Shown in pieces: positions 17,198 through 25,497 of a stretch of 64,000 bases of DNA. This stretch comes from an archaeon. Lineage in GTDB: Archaea; Thermoproteota; Nitrososphaeria; Nitrososphaerales; Gagatemarchaeaceae. A program made the position numbers and the translations under genes. Positions within the stretch are counted from its first letter, which is position 1; each line of letters opens with the position of its first letter. The notes below the pieces were generated by a model. It was not told the origin of the DNA and made no database searches. It worked only from the letters and a program-made list of their open reading frames with translations. The stretch spans positions 707,838 through 771,837 of the forward strand of contig JAKAUC010000009.1 of assembly GCA_021827865.1 (NCBI GenBank), given 5' to 3'.

Positions 17198-17650
17198 CTA
17201 GGCGTACCTCTCGAGGGTCTTGTTCTCCTTGCTGAGCCCCATGAAGAGCTCATTGCTTACCTTGTCGAGCATGGCCCGTCCCTTGGGGGTGAGCACCCTC
17301 CCCTTGGGCGTCTTCGAGACAAGCTCGGCCTGCTCCAGCTGCTTCAATATCAAGCGGATGGAAGACCCGCCGGCGTCCCTGTGGTGTTTCGGGAAGTAGT
17401 GCAGGGCCTTGGTCCCACCGTAGGCGCGCTTCAGGTCGCTCAGCCCCACAGGGGCGTGGATGTAGACCTTGCGCAGCAGGGACGCGGCCCGGGTGAACCA
17501 CCAGTCGGGGCTCGCCGGAGGTCTCTCGGCGTGGGAGCCGGTCTTGACGAACTTCGCCCAGTCGGGGACCTGAACGGAGGGGACCGACTTCATCTGCTCC
17601 GCTAGGGCGGAGATGAGCTTCCCTGACGGGACGTCGTGGGCACTAACCAT
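17198..17650 (-). CDS. rps19e: Ribosomal protein S19e
   Basis: A 150-aa small-subunit protein with the S19e core: VQVPDWAKFVKTGSHAERPP (about residues 26-45), DWWFTRAASLLRKVYIHAPVG (in parts, 49-69) and GSSIRLILKQLEQAELV (about 94-110). It binds the 30S head. It is the first gene of the S19e-PDCD5-L39e-L31e-eIF6 run, separated by 42 bases from the rpp21 gene upstream. Confidence 0.95.
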   Translation of the reverse strand: MVSAHDVPSGKLISALAEQMKSVPSVQVPDWAKFVKTGSHAERPPASPDWWFTRAASLLRKVYIHAPVGLSDLKRAYGGTKALHYFPKHHRDAGGSSIRLILKQLEQAELVSKTPKGRVLTPKGRAMLDKVSNELFMGLSKENKTLERYA

Positions 17651-17692
17651 AACGTTTCACGTGGTGAAATTTCGAGCCTCCTCCGACAGTAT

Positions 17693-18001
17693 TTAAGTTT
17701 CCCCGACTACTTTTCGGTTCAGGTGGCCGCAGTCGAGGCAGGTCACCCTGATCATGGTCGGCTTCCCGTGGCCGAGGCGGACCCTGGCGTTGACCCCTGG
17801 GACAAGGAGGCCCTTGCACCCTCGGCAGGTGAAGGAGCGGAGGTGCGGCTCCAGGCGGACGTTGAACCTGAGCTTCACCTTCCTGGCCAGGGCGGCCTGG
17901 GCCCTAGCCATCGCGGGGTCGGTGTGGGAGAGGCTGACGGCGGACTCGGTGAGCACCTTCACCACGGCTGCCGCCTCCTCCTTCGCACCGCGCCGCTTCA
18001 C
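17693..18001 (-). CDS. rnp4: Ribonuclease P protein component 4 (Rpp21/Rpr2)
   Basis: A 102-aa archaeal RNase P subunit that partners Rpp29 on the specificity domain of the RNA. It has N-terminal helices (about residues 5-50) followed by a zinc ribbon with CRGC (about 59-62) and CLDCGH (about 88-93). The basic segment KVKLRFNVRLEPHLRSF precedes the first knuckle. It is divergent from nep1 with only a 47-bp gap. Confidence 0.92.
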   Translation of the reverse strand: MKRRGAKEEAAAVVKVLTESAVSLSHTDPAMARAQAALARKVKLRFNVRLEPHLRSFTCRGCKGLLVPGVNARVRLGHGKPTMIRVTCLDCGHLNRKVVGET

Positions 18002-18048
18002 AGCCCCCGGAGGGGGCGGAAGGTCTTAACCGTGCGCCCCGGAGCGCG

Positions 18049-18726
18049 ATGGGGTTGCTGAGTTTCGTACTGGCCGAAGCGGCGCTGGAGCTTGTCCCCA
18101 GGGAGGTCTGGAGGCAGCCGGCCGTGGCGTCGGATGCGAAGCGCAGGGGGAAGGAGCCAGGGGGGATGCTCCTCGACAGGAGCTTCCACCACTCGGCGAT
18201 GGCCAGGCTGAGGGACTCCGAAAAGAGGGGGAGGCCTGACTTGGTGCACGCGGCATTGCTAAGCGTGACGGGGACGCCTCTGTATCTGGATGGGAGGGTG
18301 AAGGTCGTGGTGCACACCTGCGGGGGCATGGCTGTGGAGATTGCAGAGAAGACCAGGATCCCGAAGAACTACATCAGGTTCAGGGGGCTGATGGAGGAGG
18401 CGCTCGCCGGCGGGTCGGAGGGAGGGCTGGTGCGGGCCAGGGCCCTGGGGGTGAAGGAGCTGGTCGGAGTCCTGCGGCCCGACAGGGTCTTTGGGCTGTC
18501 TGTCCTCGGGAAGCGGGGGACAGCGGAGGCGCTGGCGGCGGAAGTGGGAGCGCTGAAGGCCCCGGCGGTCGTCGTAGGAGGGTTCCCCAGGGGGCACTTC
18601 GCCGAAGAGACGATGGCGGTCATCGATGAGCTGGTGAGGATACATCCCCGGCCGCTGGAGGCGCATGTGGTGGCTGCGAGGGTGGTGTACGAGATCGAGA
18701 AAGCCGAGGGCGGGTTCAAGGATTAA
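18049..18726 (+). CDS. nep1: Ribosome biogenesis SPOUT methyltransferase Nep1/EMG1
   Basis: It methylates N1 of a pseudouridine in helix 35 of 16S rRNA during small-subunit assembly. The 225-aa protein has the N-terminal FVLAEAALELVP, the conserved LLDRSFHHSAM (about residues 41-51), GRPDLVHAALLSVTGTPLY (about 61-79) and a knotted C-terminal SAM site (VVVGGFPRGHF, about 176-186). The stop codon leads straight into the promoter of tRNA-Gly. Confidence 0.95.
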   Translation: MGLLSFVLAEAALELVPREVWRQPAVASDAKRRGKEPGGMLLDRSFHHSAMARLRDSEKRGRPDLVHAALLSVTGTPLYLDGRVKVVVHTCGGMAVEIAEKTRIPKNYIRFRGLMEEALAGGSEGGLVRARALGVKELVGVLRPDRVFGLSVLGKRGTAEALAAEVGALKAPAVVVGGFPRGHFAEETMAVIDELVRIHPRPLEAHVVAARVVYEIEKAEGGFKD

Positions 18727-18728
18727 AA
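18721..18728 (+). promoter_or_regulatory. TATA box of tRNA-Gly
   Basis: GATTAAAA ends 26 nt before the tRNA 5' end and overlaps the nep1 stop codon. Spacing and sequence fit an archaeal promoter. Confidence 0.55.
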
Positions 18729-18754
18729 ACTCACGGCGGGGCTCGCCGGGATGT

Positions 18755-18868
18755 GCGGTCGTCGTCCAGAGCGGGCCTCAGAGTGTTCGCACTCTGGCGC
18801 GCGGAAAGTCTGGTCTAGGACATCAGCCCTCCAAGCTGGTAACCCGGGTTCAAATCCCGGCGACCGCA
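18755..18868 (+). tRNA. tRNA-Gly(TCC) with a ~39-nt insertion in the D-loop
   Basis: The acceptor stem GCGGTCG (18755-18761) pairs with CGACCGC (18861-18867), with discriminator A. The T arm is CCGGG/TTCAAAT/CCCGG. The anticodon stem TCAGC/GCTGG closes loop CCTCCAA with anticodon TCC at 18830-18832; position 33 is C instead of the usual U. The D-stem GTCC (18764-18767) pairs with GGAC (18818-18821), but between them lies an extra stretch of about 39 nt (about 18770-18808) containing a perfect 7-bp hairpin CAGAGTG-TTCG-CACTCTG. Removing it restores a normal D-loop. A non-canonical archaeal intron is the likely explanation, although I cannot draw a strict bulge-helix-bulge motif. CCAGA and TCTGG at the junctions can pair. 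Confidence 0.85.
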
Positions 18869-19217
18869 CGCCTCTTTCCTCTCTCCTTTTGTAAGCCCTG
18901 CTTGCTCAGCCCTGCTGCTGCGAGATTGTGTGAGTTTGTATGAGGTCTGTGTGGGAACAGCCTGCCGGCCCTTCAGGGCCGGCAACAGTTGCAGAAAAAT
19001 ACCGCAATTTTACAGCAGTCAGCATGGGACAAGCCACCCTACCTGTACTGAAGTAGAGCAGGGCGCCTCTGAAAGATGCGCGGCGGGTGAAGTGTATGAA
19101 GGAGGAAGTGATTGTGACTAATGCGGAGGGCGACTTCCGAATACTCTCACCAGATCCTACCTTCAAAAACCTGTAGTCGCCTGGCTCACTATAAGCCTAT
19201 ACCGAGGTGGGGAATTC
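18869..19217 (+). other. Junction between tRNA-Gly and island 1
   Basis: A T/C-rich tract follows the tRNA. Base composition then shifts to AT-richer. The only structured element I see is the hairpin at 18963-18984; no credible gene. Confidence 0.4.
18963..18984 (+). other. Strong hairpin downstream of tRNA-Gly
   Basis: A perfect 9-bp stem, TGCCGGCCC pairing with GGGCCGGCA, closes a TTCA tetraloop. It is followed by AAAAA within 15 nt. It could be a processing or termination structure or part of a small RNA; nothing more can be said from sequence. Confidence 0.4.
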
Positions 19218-21089
19218 GTGGTGTTCCAGATTGTAGAACCGAAAGAGTTAGATCGGGGACGAATTTCCACTTCGGAGTTGCAAGAAAGCTCGTTCTTCTT
19301 CAAGTTATTCAATAGCATCAAGACGGAGTCTGAGGTCAAACTGGCAGAAGCAGAACTGACCTCCTTATTCGGGAAGGTCCAACCAGTACACAATTTTGCA
19401 GAAGAGCTATCGACGAGCGATTTGCACGATGTCCTAAACGTCGCTAGTCAAAGGGGCGGCCGTTCCGAGCTAATCAATTCCATAACTTACGAGCTCGCTT
19501 ATGGACGAGTACAAGGGTTCAAGGGAAAAGGATCTCTTGGTATCCTTCCCAAACTGGTCAGAAGACTGGCTTACACAGCTGAAATATATGTCGTAGCGAA
19601 GGCCCACACGCAGATTCGGGGCCAAAACCTTGTTCGCGGAGTGAATCTCTTCAGTTATTCCGGCAAGAAGTCTCGCATAGTTAGAGCCATAACAGTCCAA
19701 CGCTTCTTGGACAAATCCGCGTATGTTTCGAAACTGAGCCGCAACGCAAAAGAGTTGGAAATCAATCTAGAAACCCTTCTCAGGTTACCAAGATGGCAGG
19801 CTGATCGCATACCCGCGAGTGAAACAGCCTCCGTTGGGAGGAGACTTGAAGACTGGTTCGCGATACGGGAGGAACCATCTCTCTATCTAGCCCATTTTAT
19901 GCATCCCTACAAGGGGAAATTCCATCCAAAGCTAGCACGTGCCTTGTTGAACATAGTTTGTCCTGAGGACGACTCGATTGTACTCGACAATTTTTCGGGG
20001 AGCGGAACCACCTTGCTCGAAGCCCAATGGATGGGAATTCAGTCAGTGGGAGTTGATCTGAATCCCCTATCCGTGCTTATGACTGACGTGAAGATACAAT
20101 CGGTGAAGGTCGGTTCGAGCATACTTCGGGGTGCCATAGACCGATTCCTATTATCGTACAAGAAACAGAGTCAAGTACAGAAACTCGTGATGGATCCCCA
20201 TGTGGCCAAACGTAATGGTAAGATCCGGCTTGCCGAGGGCCAACTGACTCAAATTGAAATGGCAATACAGACTTCCAAGAGACTATTTGGCGATGCGCGA
20301 GAGAATCCGATCAGGAGTTTCGTCATTCTTGGAATAAGTGGGGCGATAAGCGATGTCAGCCGCAGGACGCAAAGGGACTTCTCGGAGGTTCTCGCCGAGA
20401 GACTGCAAAAGCTCTGGTTGAGGGTTCGTCTTGAGCAACTTCTAGCGAGGAAACTGAATCTGAAGTTATCGAACGGTGTATGTTATGTGGGAGATGCGAG
20501 AGATCTGACAAGATTAGAGACCTTAGATGAGTCTTCGCATTCTCTCGGAAGTGGGTCGATAACAGGTATCCTGGATTCCCCCCCGTATTCATCAGCTTTG
20601 GACTACATCAAGAATGATTTCCCACAACTCACATTATTGGGGATTGGAGGCAATCTTGAGGAACTCGCTGACAAGATGATAGGCACGCGCAAGGAGCGAG
20701 TTTCAATCGCTCCTAAGGAGAAGCGGGATGTTGAGGTTCCAGCGGTCGCTACTAGGATTCTGCAAAGGCTTCAGGCACAAGGCGAAACTGTCATGGCGAA
20801 TTCCATAGCCCAATATTGGCAGGATATGAGGGACGCCCTGTCGGAGATGGAGCGGGTTTTGAAACCAGGTGGCAAAGCTGCCGTAGTGGTGGGGGACAAT
20901 AATGTCAAGACAAGAAAGGGAGGAAGATATGAAAGAGTCCCAAATATCAAAGTTCTTGTGGGCATCAGCAAATCATTGGGGTTCAATGTGATTTCGCTTG
21001 TCAGGAGGGATCTGGAAAAGACCATGTCTGGTCTCATACGAGATGAGACTGTGATAATCCTGGAGAAACCTCCATGCGCAAATCCTTGA
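19218..21089 (+). CDS. DNA methyltransferase (amino-methyltransferase, DSPPY type)
   Basis: A 623-aa SAM-dependent methyltransferase. The SAM-binding motif NFSGSGTT is at residues 258-265, followed by the acidic strand end VGVDLNP (278-284). The catalytic motif is DSPPYSS at 453-459, a variant of the DPPY motif of N6-adenine/N4-cytosine enzymes. The first about 200 residues are a domain I do not recognise. VLKPGGKAAVVVGDNN near 545-560 is a typical late Rossmann strand. The start is GTG, about 25 nt after TATA-like CTATAAG, so probably leaderless. First of three co-directional island genes; it may protect host DNA from the AIPR protein that follows. Codon use is AT-richer than the core genes. 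Confidence 0.75.
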   Translation: MVFQIVEPKELDRGRISTSELQESSFFFKLFNSIKTESEVKLAEAELTSLFGKVQPVHNFAEELSTSDLHDVLNVASQRGGRSELINSITYELAYGRVQGFKGKGSLGILPKLVRRLAYTAEIYVVAKAHTQIRGQNLVRGVNLFSYSGKKSRIVRAITVQRFLDKSAYVSKLSRNAKELEINLETLLRLPRWQADRIPASETASVGRRLEDWFAIREEPSLYLAHFMHPYKGKFHPKLARALLNIVCPEDDSIVLDNFSGSGTTLLEAQWMGIQSVGVDLNPLSVLMTDVKIQSVKVGSSILRGAIDRFLLSYKKQSQVQKLVMDPHVAKRNGKIRLAEGQLTQIEMAIQTSKRLFGDARENPIRSFVILGISGAISDVSRRTQRDFSEVLAERLQKLWLRVRLEQLLARKLNLKLSNGVCYVGDARDLTRLETLDESSHSLGSGSITGILDSPPYSSALDYIKNDFPQLTLLGIGGNLEELADKMIGTRKERVSIAPKEKRDVEVPAVATRILQRLQAQGETVMANSIAQYWQDMRDALSEMERVLKPGGKAAVVVGDNNVKTRKGGRYERVPNIKVLVGISKSLGFNVISLVRRDLEKTMSGLIRDETVIILEKPPCANP

Positions 21090-21143
21090 AGATCCACCTG
21101 TAAGACGTATCTACCTGCTTATCAGCCACCCCTTTACACACAG

Positions 21144-23027
21144 TTGGAACAAGCATCGAAACTCACCCTGCCAGACATTGCCTTCTCAAAGGTCGTTCAG
21201 GAGAAAGTAGATGCGTACGCAATGGAGTGGAAACATGGGGACAAGGGGGACGCCTTTGCACAATGGGTCACTGAGCTCATCTTGGAAGTTCCCGAGGATA
21301 TAGCATTCAATGCGAGTTATGTTGGTAGTGTAGGACATGATCACGGATTGGATTCGATTGTCCGACTGGATCAGACCCTCTATCTGATTCAGGCAAAGGG
21401 AACGGAAGACTGTACCCCAAATGCATTTCCAGAATCTGTAATCGATGACTTCCTGAGATGCCTAGAGTGGCTCGAAAACCCGACGCTAAGGACAGAGACG
21501 TCTGGTTATGACTTCCAGAGAGCGAGCCAAGTGTACAAACAAGCTGTCGAGGACGGCTGCAAAATTAGGCTAATCCTCGTCTTGCTTGGGTCGCTTTCTC
21601 CAGATGCTGAAAGTCGATTCCAAGTAGAACAATCGAAAATGATAACTAAGCGGGGAGACTATGCGTTAGAGAAAAGAACATTCCAGGATCTGAAAGAAGA
21701 GTATGTGGGGAGTCTTGAACTTGAGGAAGACTTCAAGGACTCACTACTCTTGAAAGTGGAACCCGACCAGACCTTCGAGAAGACAGCCAATGGATTGAAG
21801 GCGTTCGTAGTCACAGTACCCGCGACTGAGCTACGTAGGATATACGTCCAGTATGGCCGTAGGCTATTCTTCTACAATGTGAGATTCTATCTCCAAAAGA
21901 CAGGTGTGAATAAGGCGATAATGGGTACGTTAAAGGTCGATAACAAGTACAAGTCGGTCTTCTGGCATCTCAACAATGGTATTGTCATAGTCTGCAAAAG
22001 CGCAGCGTGGACAGACCGTGAGAAGAGGGAACTTAGGCTGGAAGCGCCGCAAATTGTGAATGGTTGTCAGACAGTTGTGACGTTAGCCAACGCCGATAAT
22101 GAAGAATATGGTCTCGAAGACGTTGATGTATTGGCTAGAATTATAGAGACTGACGATAGAGAATTCGGGCTGAAGATTACACAAGCCACGAATACTCAAA
22201 ACGTCAACTCAGCTCGTGACTTGGCCTCGAATGAGCCCGAACAGGTTCGACTGCAGGGACTGTTCTCCCAGCTCGACCCTCCATTCTACTATGAGCGCAA
22301 GAGAAGGGAATTTGAAAGCCTTGAACAAGCATCCAAGTCTCCATACATAGATCCTTCCACACGGAAACCCCGGCTTGTTGAGAACTCCGACGTCGCCAGC
22401 GCTTATCTTTCATTTGCATGCCAAATGCCTACGCAGGCAAGAACCAAGTTCCGCGAACTGTTCGATGTTAATACTGGTACCGATGAAAGGACACCTTACT
22501 ATGATCTGATTTTCAAAGGCGAAAGAACCGCAGAGGAATATCTACTCCCCACTCTACTTGCCGAGAAAATATGGCTATACCTCAGGGACTTCAGAAAGAG
22601 GAGAAATCAGTTCGAACAGATAGTAAAAAGAAAACTGAGGGTTGGAGAGAAACTAACAACCGAAGAAGAAAATCAGGTCCAAGAATTCCGGACAATGGAA
22701 GCGCTTCCTTATGCACGTACCCAGATACTGGGGCTTACATACTTGCTGATAACCGAGAAGTACAGTAGATTCAACTCTGTGATTGCAAGAGGTTTGATGA
22801 AGTATTGGTATGAAAAACCCAAGATCTTCCAGGACATTATCGATTACGCCGTCTATACAATTATTAGCCACACCAACTCGGCAAGGACAAGAGATCCGGC
22901 TATTGACTTCGATAACGCTTACAAGCTGGAGAATACCTATCGCGAATTAAGTCAAGAGCTTAAAAGAAGACTTGCAGACAAGTTCTTGAAATCGCCACTC
23001 GATGAGCTCCCAGAAATTGTGGGATAA
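21144..23027 (+). CDS. AIPR-family protein (abortive infection phage resistance)
   Basis: The 627-aa protein matches the AIPR family in its central region: NVRFYLQKTGVNKAIMGTL (about residues 245-263), FWHLNNGIVIVC (273-284) and APQIVNGCQTVVTL (301-314). The N-terminal region has a nuclease-like pattern, GLDSIVRLD then LYLIQAKG: Asp70, Gln83 and Lys85 fit a PD-(D/E)xK fold of the QxK type. AIPR proteins occur in phage defence loci and near restriction systems. The start is TTG, 54 nt after the methyltransferase. Nuclease activity is inferred. The neighbours suggest a modification/effector pair with a third nucleotide-transferase component. Confidence 0.8.
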   Translation: MEQASKLTLPDIAFSKVVQEKVDAYAMEWKHGDKGDAFAQWVTELILEVPEDIAFNASYVGSVGHDHGLDSIVRLDQTLYLIQAKGTEDCTPNAFPESVIDDFLRCLEWLENPTLRTETSGYDFQRASQVYKQAVEDGCKIRLILVLLGSLSPDAESRFQVEQSKMITKRGDYALEKRTFQDLKEEYVGSLELEEDFKDSLLLKVEPDQTFEKTANGLKAFVVTVPATELRRIYVQYGRRLFFYNVRFYLQKTGVNKAIMGTLKVDNKYKSVFWHLNNGIVIVCKSAAWTDREKRELRLEAPQIVNGCQTVVTLANADNEEYGLEDVDVLARIIETDDREFGLKITQATNTQNVNSARDLASNEPEQVRLQGLFSQLDPPFYYERKRREFESLEQASKSPYIDPSTRKPRLVENSDVASAYLSFACQMPTQARTKFRELFDVNTGTDERTPYYDLIFKGERTAEEYLLPTLLAEKIWLYLRDFRKRRNQFEQIVKRKLRVGEKLTTEEENQVQEFRTMEALPYARTQILGLTYLLITEKYSRFNSVIARGLMKYWYEKPKIFQDIIDYAVYTIISHTNSARTRDPAIDFDNAYKLENTYRELSQELKRRLADKFLKSPLDELPEIVG

Positions 23028-23106
23028 TTTATCAGAAGGCGCCAGATGATGACTTGCCTTATCGACCTAAACGCGGCCCCCGCCATTCACAGTAGGGTAG
23101 CCCAAG

Positions 23107-24165
23107 TTGAACTTGTTGGATAAGACTGATGTTGCGGAATACCGAAAAACCATTCTTCCATATTGTGAGGTCGTTCAGACAGACCTTGAGGGGTCACTGA
23201 AGCTCTTCATTTCTCAGGCAAGTAGCAGTGAAATAACGAGAATCTTGGGCACAAGCGAGTTTTTCCATAGAGTAAAATCCCCTGAATCGATCCTTCGGAA
23301 ATGTGTGAGGGATGAGGTGAACGCGGTTCACGACATTCCGACCGGAATAGAAGATTTGATCGGCCTTAGAGTTGTCGTCTTGAACAAGCGAGATGCTAGA
23401 CTACTCTTCGAAAATCTTCAGGGAAGGCAAACAGAATGGTTTTGCGATACAGAAGCCCCACCGAAGTTCGTTCAGTACACAGTAGACTCCTCGAATAGGT
23501 ATTCTATGAGGACCGGGTACCAGGCATTCCACATTACATTCATTCATACAAGGAAATTTCCTGGATACGAAGTCAACACGCATTGGCCGGTGGAGATCCA
23601 GGTAACCAGTAGGCTATGGGATTTTTGGTCGAACTACAGCCGTAAGTACTTCTACAGAGGTGCAGTTGATGATAACGACCCAACTGGACCATACAATCTG
23701 GCCATTTCAAAGATACTTGATACTGGTGAAGACCTAATGGTGGCTATGACTGATGCGCTCCTTAAGCCAGCAATGAACGAACCCACTGAACATACAGAAG
23801 CCATCAAGCCGGAAGCGGATCAGTTACCGGTGACGGATGCCAGCGTGAAGAATTGGCTATATGCTCACCTGACGGAGCTTATTGGCCCACGGGCAAACAT
23901 GCCCAATCAAATCTTCATTTCTAAGGTAACCTACGAGTTGAATAAGCATGGAGTGAACCTTTCACAACTGGAGATAGCTATGAAAGATCAAAGGTTGAGG
24001 ACTATATATCAAGCCACTCTGACAAATAATGGTGTAGAGTTTCTCCCCCCTTACCAACAGATTCTGTTCTTCATTCTATTATCTCAAGGCTCCACAATAG
24101 ACGACGCAGTGGCGCGTGTCAACGAAGAGTTGCAACTACTTGGGATAAGATTGCGAGTTCATTGA
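23107..24165 (+). CDS. RelA/SpoT-type nucleotidyltransferase
   Basis: A 352-aa protein whose N-terminal about 190 residues match the RelA/SpoT synthetase fold: FFHRVKSPESILRKC (52-66), TGIEDLIGLRVVVL (79-92, with the metal-binding Asp83), GYQAFHITFIHT (137-148) and WPVEIQVTSRLWDFW (160-174, with the catalytic Glu163). No HD hydrolase, TGS or ACT domain is present, so this resembles a small, stand-alone synthetase. The C-terminal about 120 residues are unrecognised. Stand-alone members make (p)ppGpp or (p)ppApp, or transfer pyrophosphate to tRNA (toxSAS, CapRel). Alarmone enzymes are rare in archaea. The start is TTG, 79 nt after the AIPR gene. The activity and target are inferred. Confidence 0.8.
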   Translation: MNLLDKTDVAEYRKTILPYCEVVQTDLEGSLKLFISQASSSEITRILGTSEFFHRVKSPESILRKCVRDEVNAVHDIPTGIEDLIGLRVVVLNKRDARLLFENLQGRQTEWFCDTEAPPKFVQYTVDSSNRYSMRTGYQAFHITFIHTRKFPGYEVNTHWPVEIQVTSRLWDFWSNYSRKYFYRGAVDDNDPTGPYNLAISKILDTGEDLMVAMTDALLKPAMNEPTEHTEAIKPEADQLPVTDASVKNWLYAHLTELIGPRANMPNQIFISKVTYELNKHGVNLSQLEIAMKDQRLRTIYQATLTNNGVEFLPPYQQILFFILLSQGSTIDDAVARVNEELQLLGIRLRVH

Positions 24166-24215
24166 GTCAATGAAGGTGCTAAGCACCACGTGACTCTTCG
24201 CGCCCTCACACGCCA

Positions 24216-24225
24216 CAAATCCCGG
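24216..24225 (+). repeat. Possible attachment-site remnant matching the tRNA-Gly T arm
   Basis: CAAATCCCGG is identical to tRNA-Gly positions 18851-18860. It lies 50 nt after the last island gene. A 10-bp match could mark the right end of an integrated element or be chance. Confidence 0.3.
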
Positions 24226-24902
24226 AACGATCCAGAACCCAGTGCGCCTGAACGGACCTAATCTTTCTTCACCCGTCCAGAGCTTGCGCCGGTGGGCAAA
24301 GTTCGGAACCTTCTTGGAAAGCGATTATTCGTGTGGAGTAATCCATTGTCTTGCTGTAGAGCTTGACCGACCCTGTCTCTCTGACGCGCTTCCTCCGATA
24401 CCAAAGTGTGGATTTGTTCACCCCGAACTCTCGATGCGGCCTGGTCAGAATCATCTCCTTCACAGCGTCCTTCTAGAGCGCTTCTTTGACCTTGACATGC
24501 TTCAGAACAAATTCAAGGCTCTGGCTTCTCCCTAGGAGGAAGCTGGCGTACCTCCTCGTGTTCAGGATGATCTCCTCTAGCTTCGACCGAGCTTGAAGTT
24601 CATGAAGAGCAGGTTGATCGTCCTCTGAGCGAGCACAGCCTACAAAAAGAGAGCGCATCCCATTTTTGGCTAACGGGGTGTTGATTCGGGGTTTTCCGGA
24701 GGAAGCTTAGACGGTTACAGTGTTGATAGTTTACTAGCAAGCTGAACGGGAAGGACGTCCAAGGAGTATACTCACTCCTCTATTCCCTCCTCTTTTGTGC
24801 CCGCTCGCATACGCGTGAGAGGCTTGAACCAGAGTCTCGGCAGCTTAGACTAGGCAGACCATTTGACGCCACGGCCATGGCTACCTTGCGCAGCGTCCGG
24901 AG
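24226..24902 (-). pseudogene. Decayed gene, minus strand, with an in-frame TAG
   Basis: Between about 24658 and 24269, one minus-strand frame reads through a single TAG (24473-24475). Before the stop it has NTRRYASFLLGRSQSLEFVL; after it come FGVNKSTLWYRRKRVRETGS and VKLYSKT. The second part is a helix-turn-helix-like segment. The combination resembles the C-terminal end of some archaeal Cas1 proteins, but a transposase remnant is also possible. No full domain remains. The rest of the stretch shows no gene. It looks like eroded mobile or CRISPR-associated DNA at the island edge. Confidence 0.4.
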
Positions 24903-25247
24903 TCAACCCTGAAGCCGTCCGACCAGCTTCATCATCTCGGTGTAGTGCTCCCTGATCACGTCGGCCCCCTTGGGCCCCATCATCGCTTCGGCGTTCTTTC
25001 TGCACTCCTCAATCGCGGTGAGCATCCCGGCCTTCGTGGGGTTGTCGAAGCTGACGCCGCACCTGCTGAAGGTTGAGGTCACGAATTGTCTCACCTGTTG
25101 CTTCAGCGCTTCGTCGGCTACGGGCTGGTTCAGCATCTCGGAGAACTCGCGGTTGGCGCTCTCGAAGCAGGTCAGGAGCTCGTTTCTTACCAGGTCCGGC
25201 GTCACCTTCTCGTCCGGGACGTCAGGCGCCTTGTAGGTCTGTCCCAT
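24903..25247 (-). CDS. Conserved-looking hypothetical protein, helical, 114 aa
   Basis: I do not recognise this protein. It is predicted to be mostly helical and acidic, with three Cys residues and no membrane segment: MGQTYKAPDVPDEKVTPDLV at the start, then TCFESANREFSEMLNQPVAD. The start ATG lies about 35 nt after a good minus-strand TATA-like GATAAATACT (about 25278-25287). GC content matches the core genome, so this is the first core gene after island 1. It stands alone. Confidence 0.7.
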   Translation of the reverse strand: MGQTYKAPDVPDEKVTPDLVRNELLTCFESANREFSEMLNQPVADEALKQQVRQFVTSTFSRCGVSFDNPTKAGMLTAIEECRKNAEAMMGPKGADVIREHYTEMMKLVGRLQG

Positions 25248-25497
25248 GCGTTGTCGAGCTCCCGCGGGAGCCCTGTAGTATTTATCATGAACGATTCACG
25301 TGAGTGGAAGGAGGATCTCATGCCGCCCTTGCCCCCAGCCTGTTCAAGAGGGGTCTATCCCCAAAGGCGAGAATTGGAAGACTCGCCGTGACTTCAGGGG
25401 CAAGCGGTGGACCCTCTGCAAGGTAACCGGCGGACGGCTCGTAATGCGTCAAGCAGGCAGGCCCTCCCGACCAAGATGAGGTTTGGCTATGGTCCTC

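Noticed and set aside
24473..24475. In-frame TAG as a possible pyrrolysine codon
   Set aside because: The surrounding gene is fragmentary, lacks a start and full domain, and nothing in the window suggests pyrrolysine machinery; decay is simpler.
24780..24870. tRNA-like stretch on the minus strand containing GGTTCAA
   Set aside because: The T-loop-like sequence is not flanked by complementary stems and no acceptor pairing exists.
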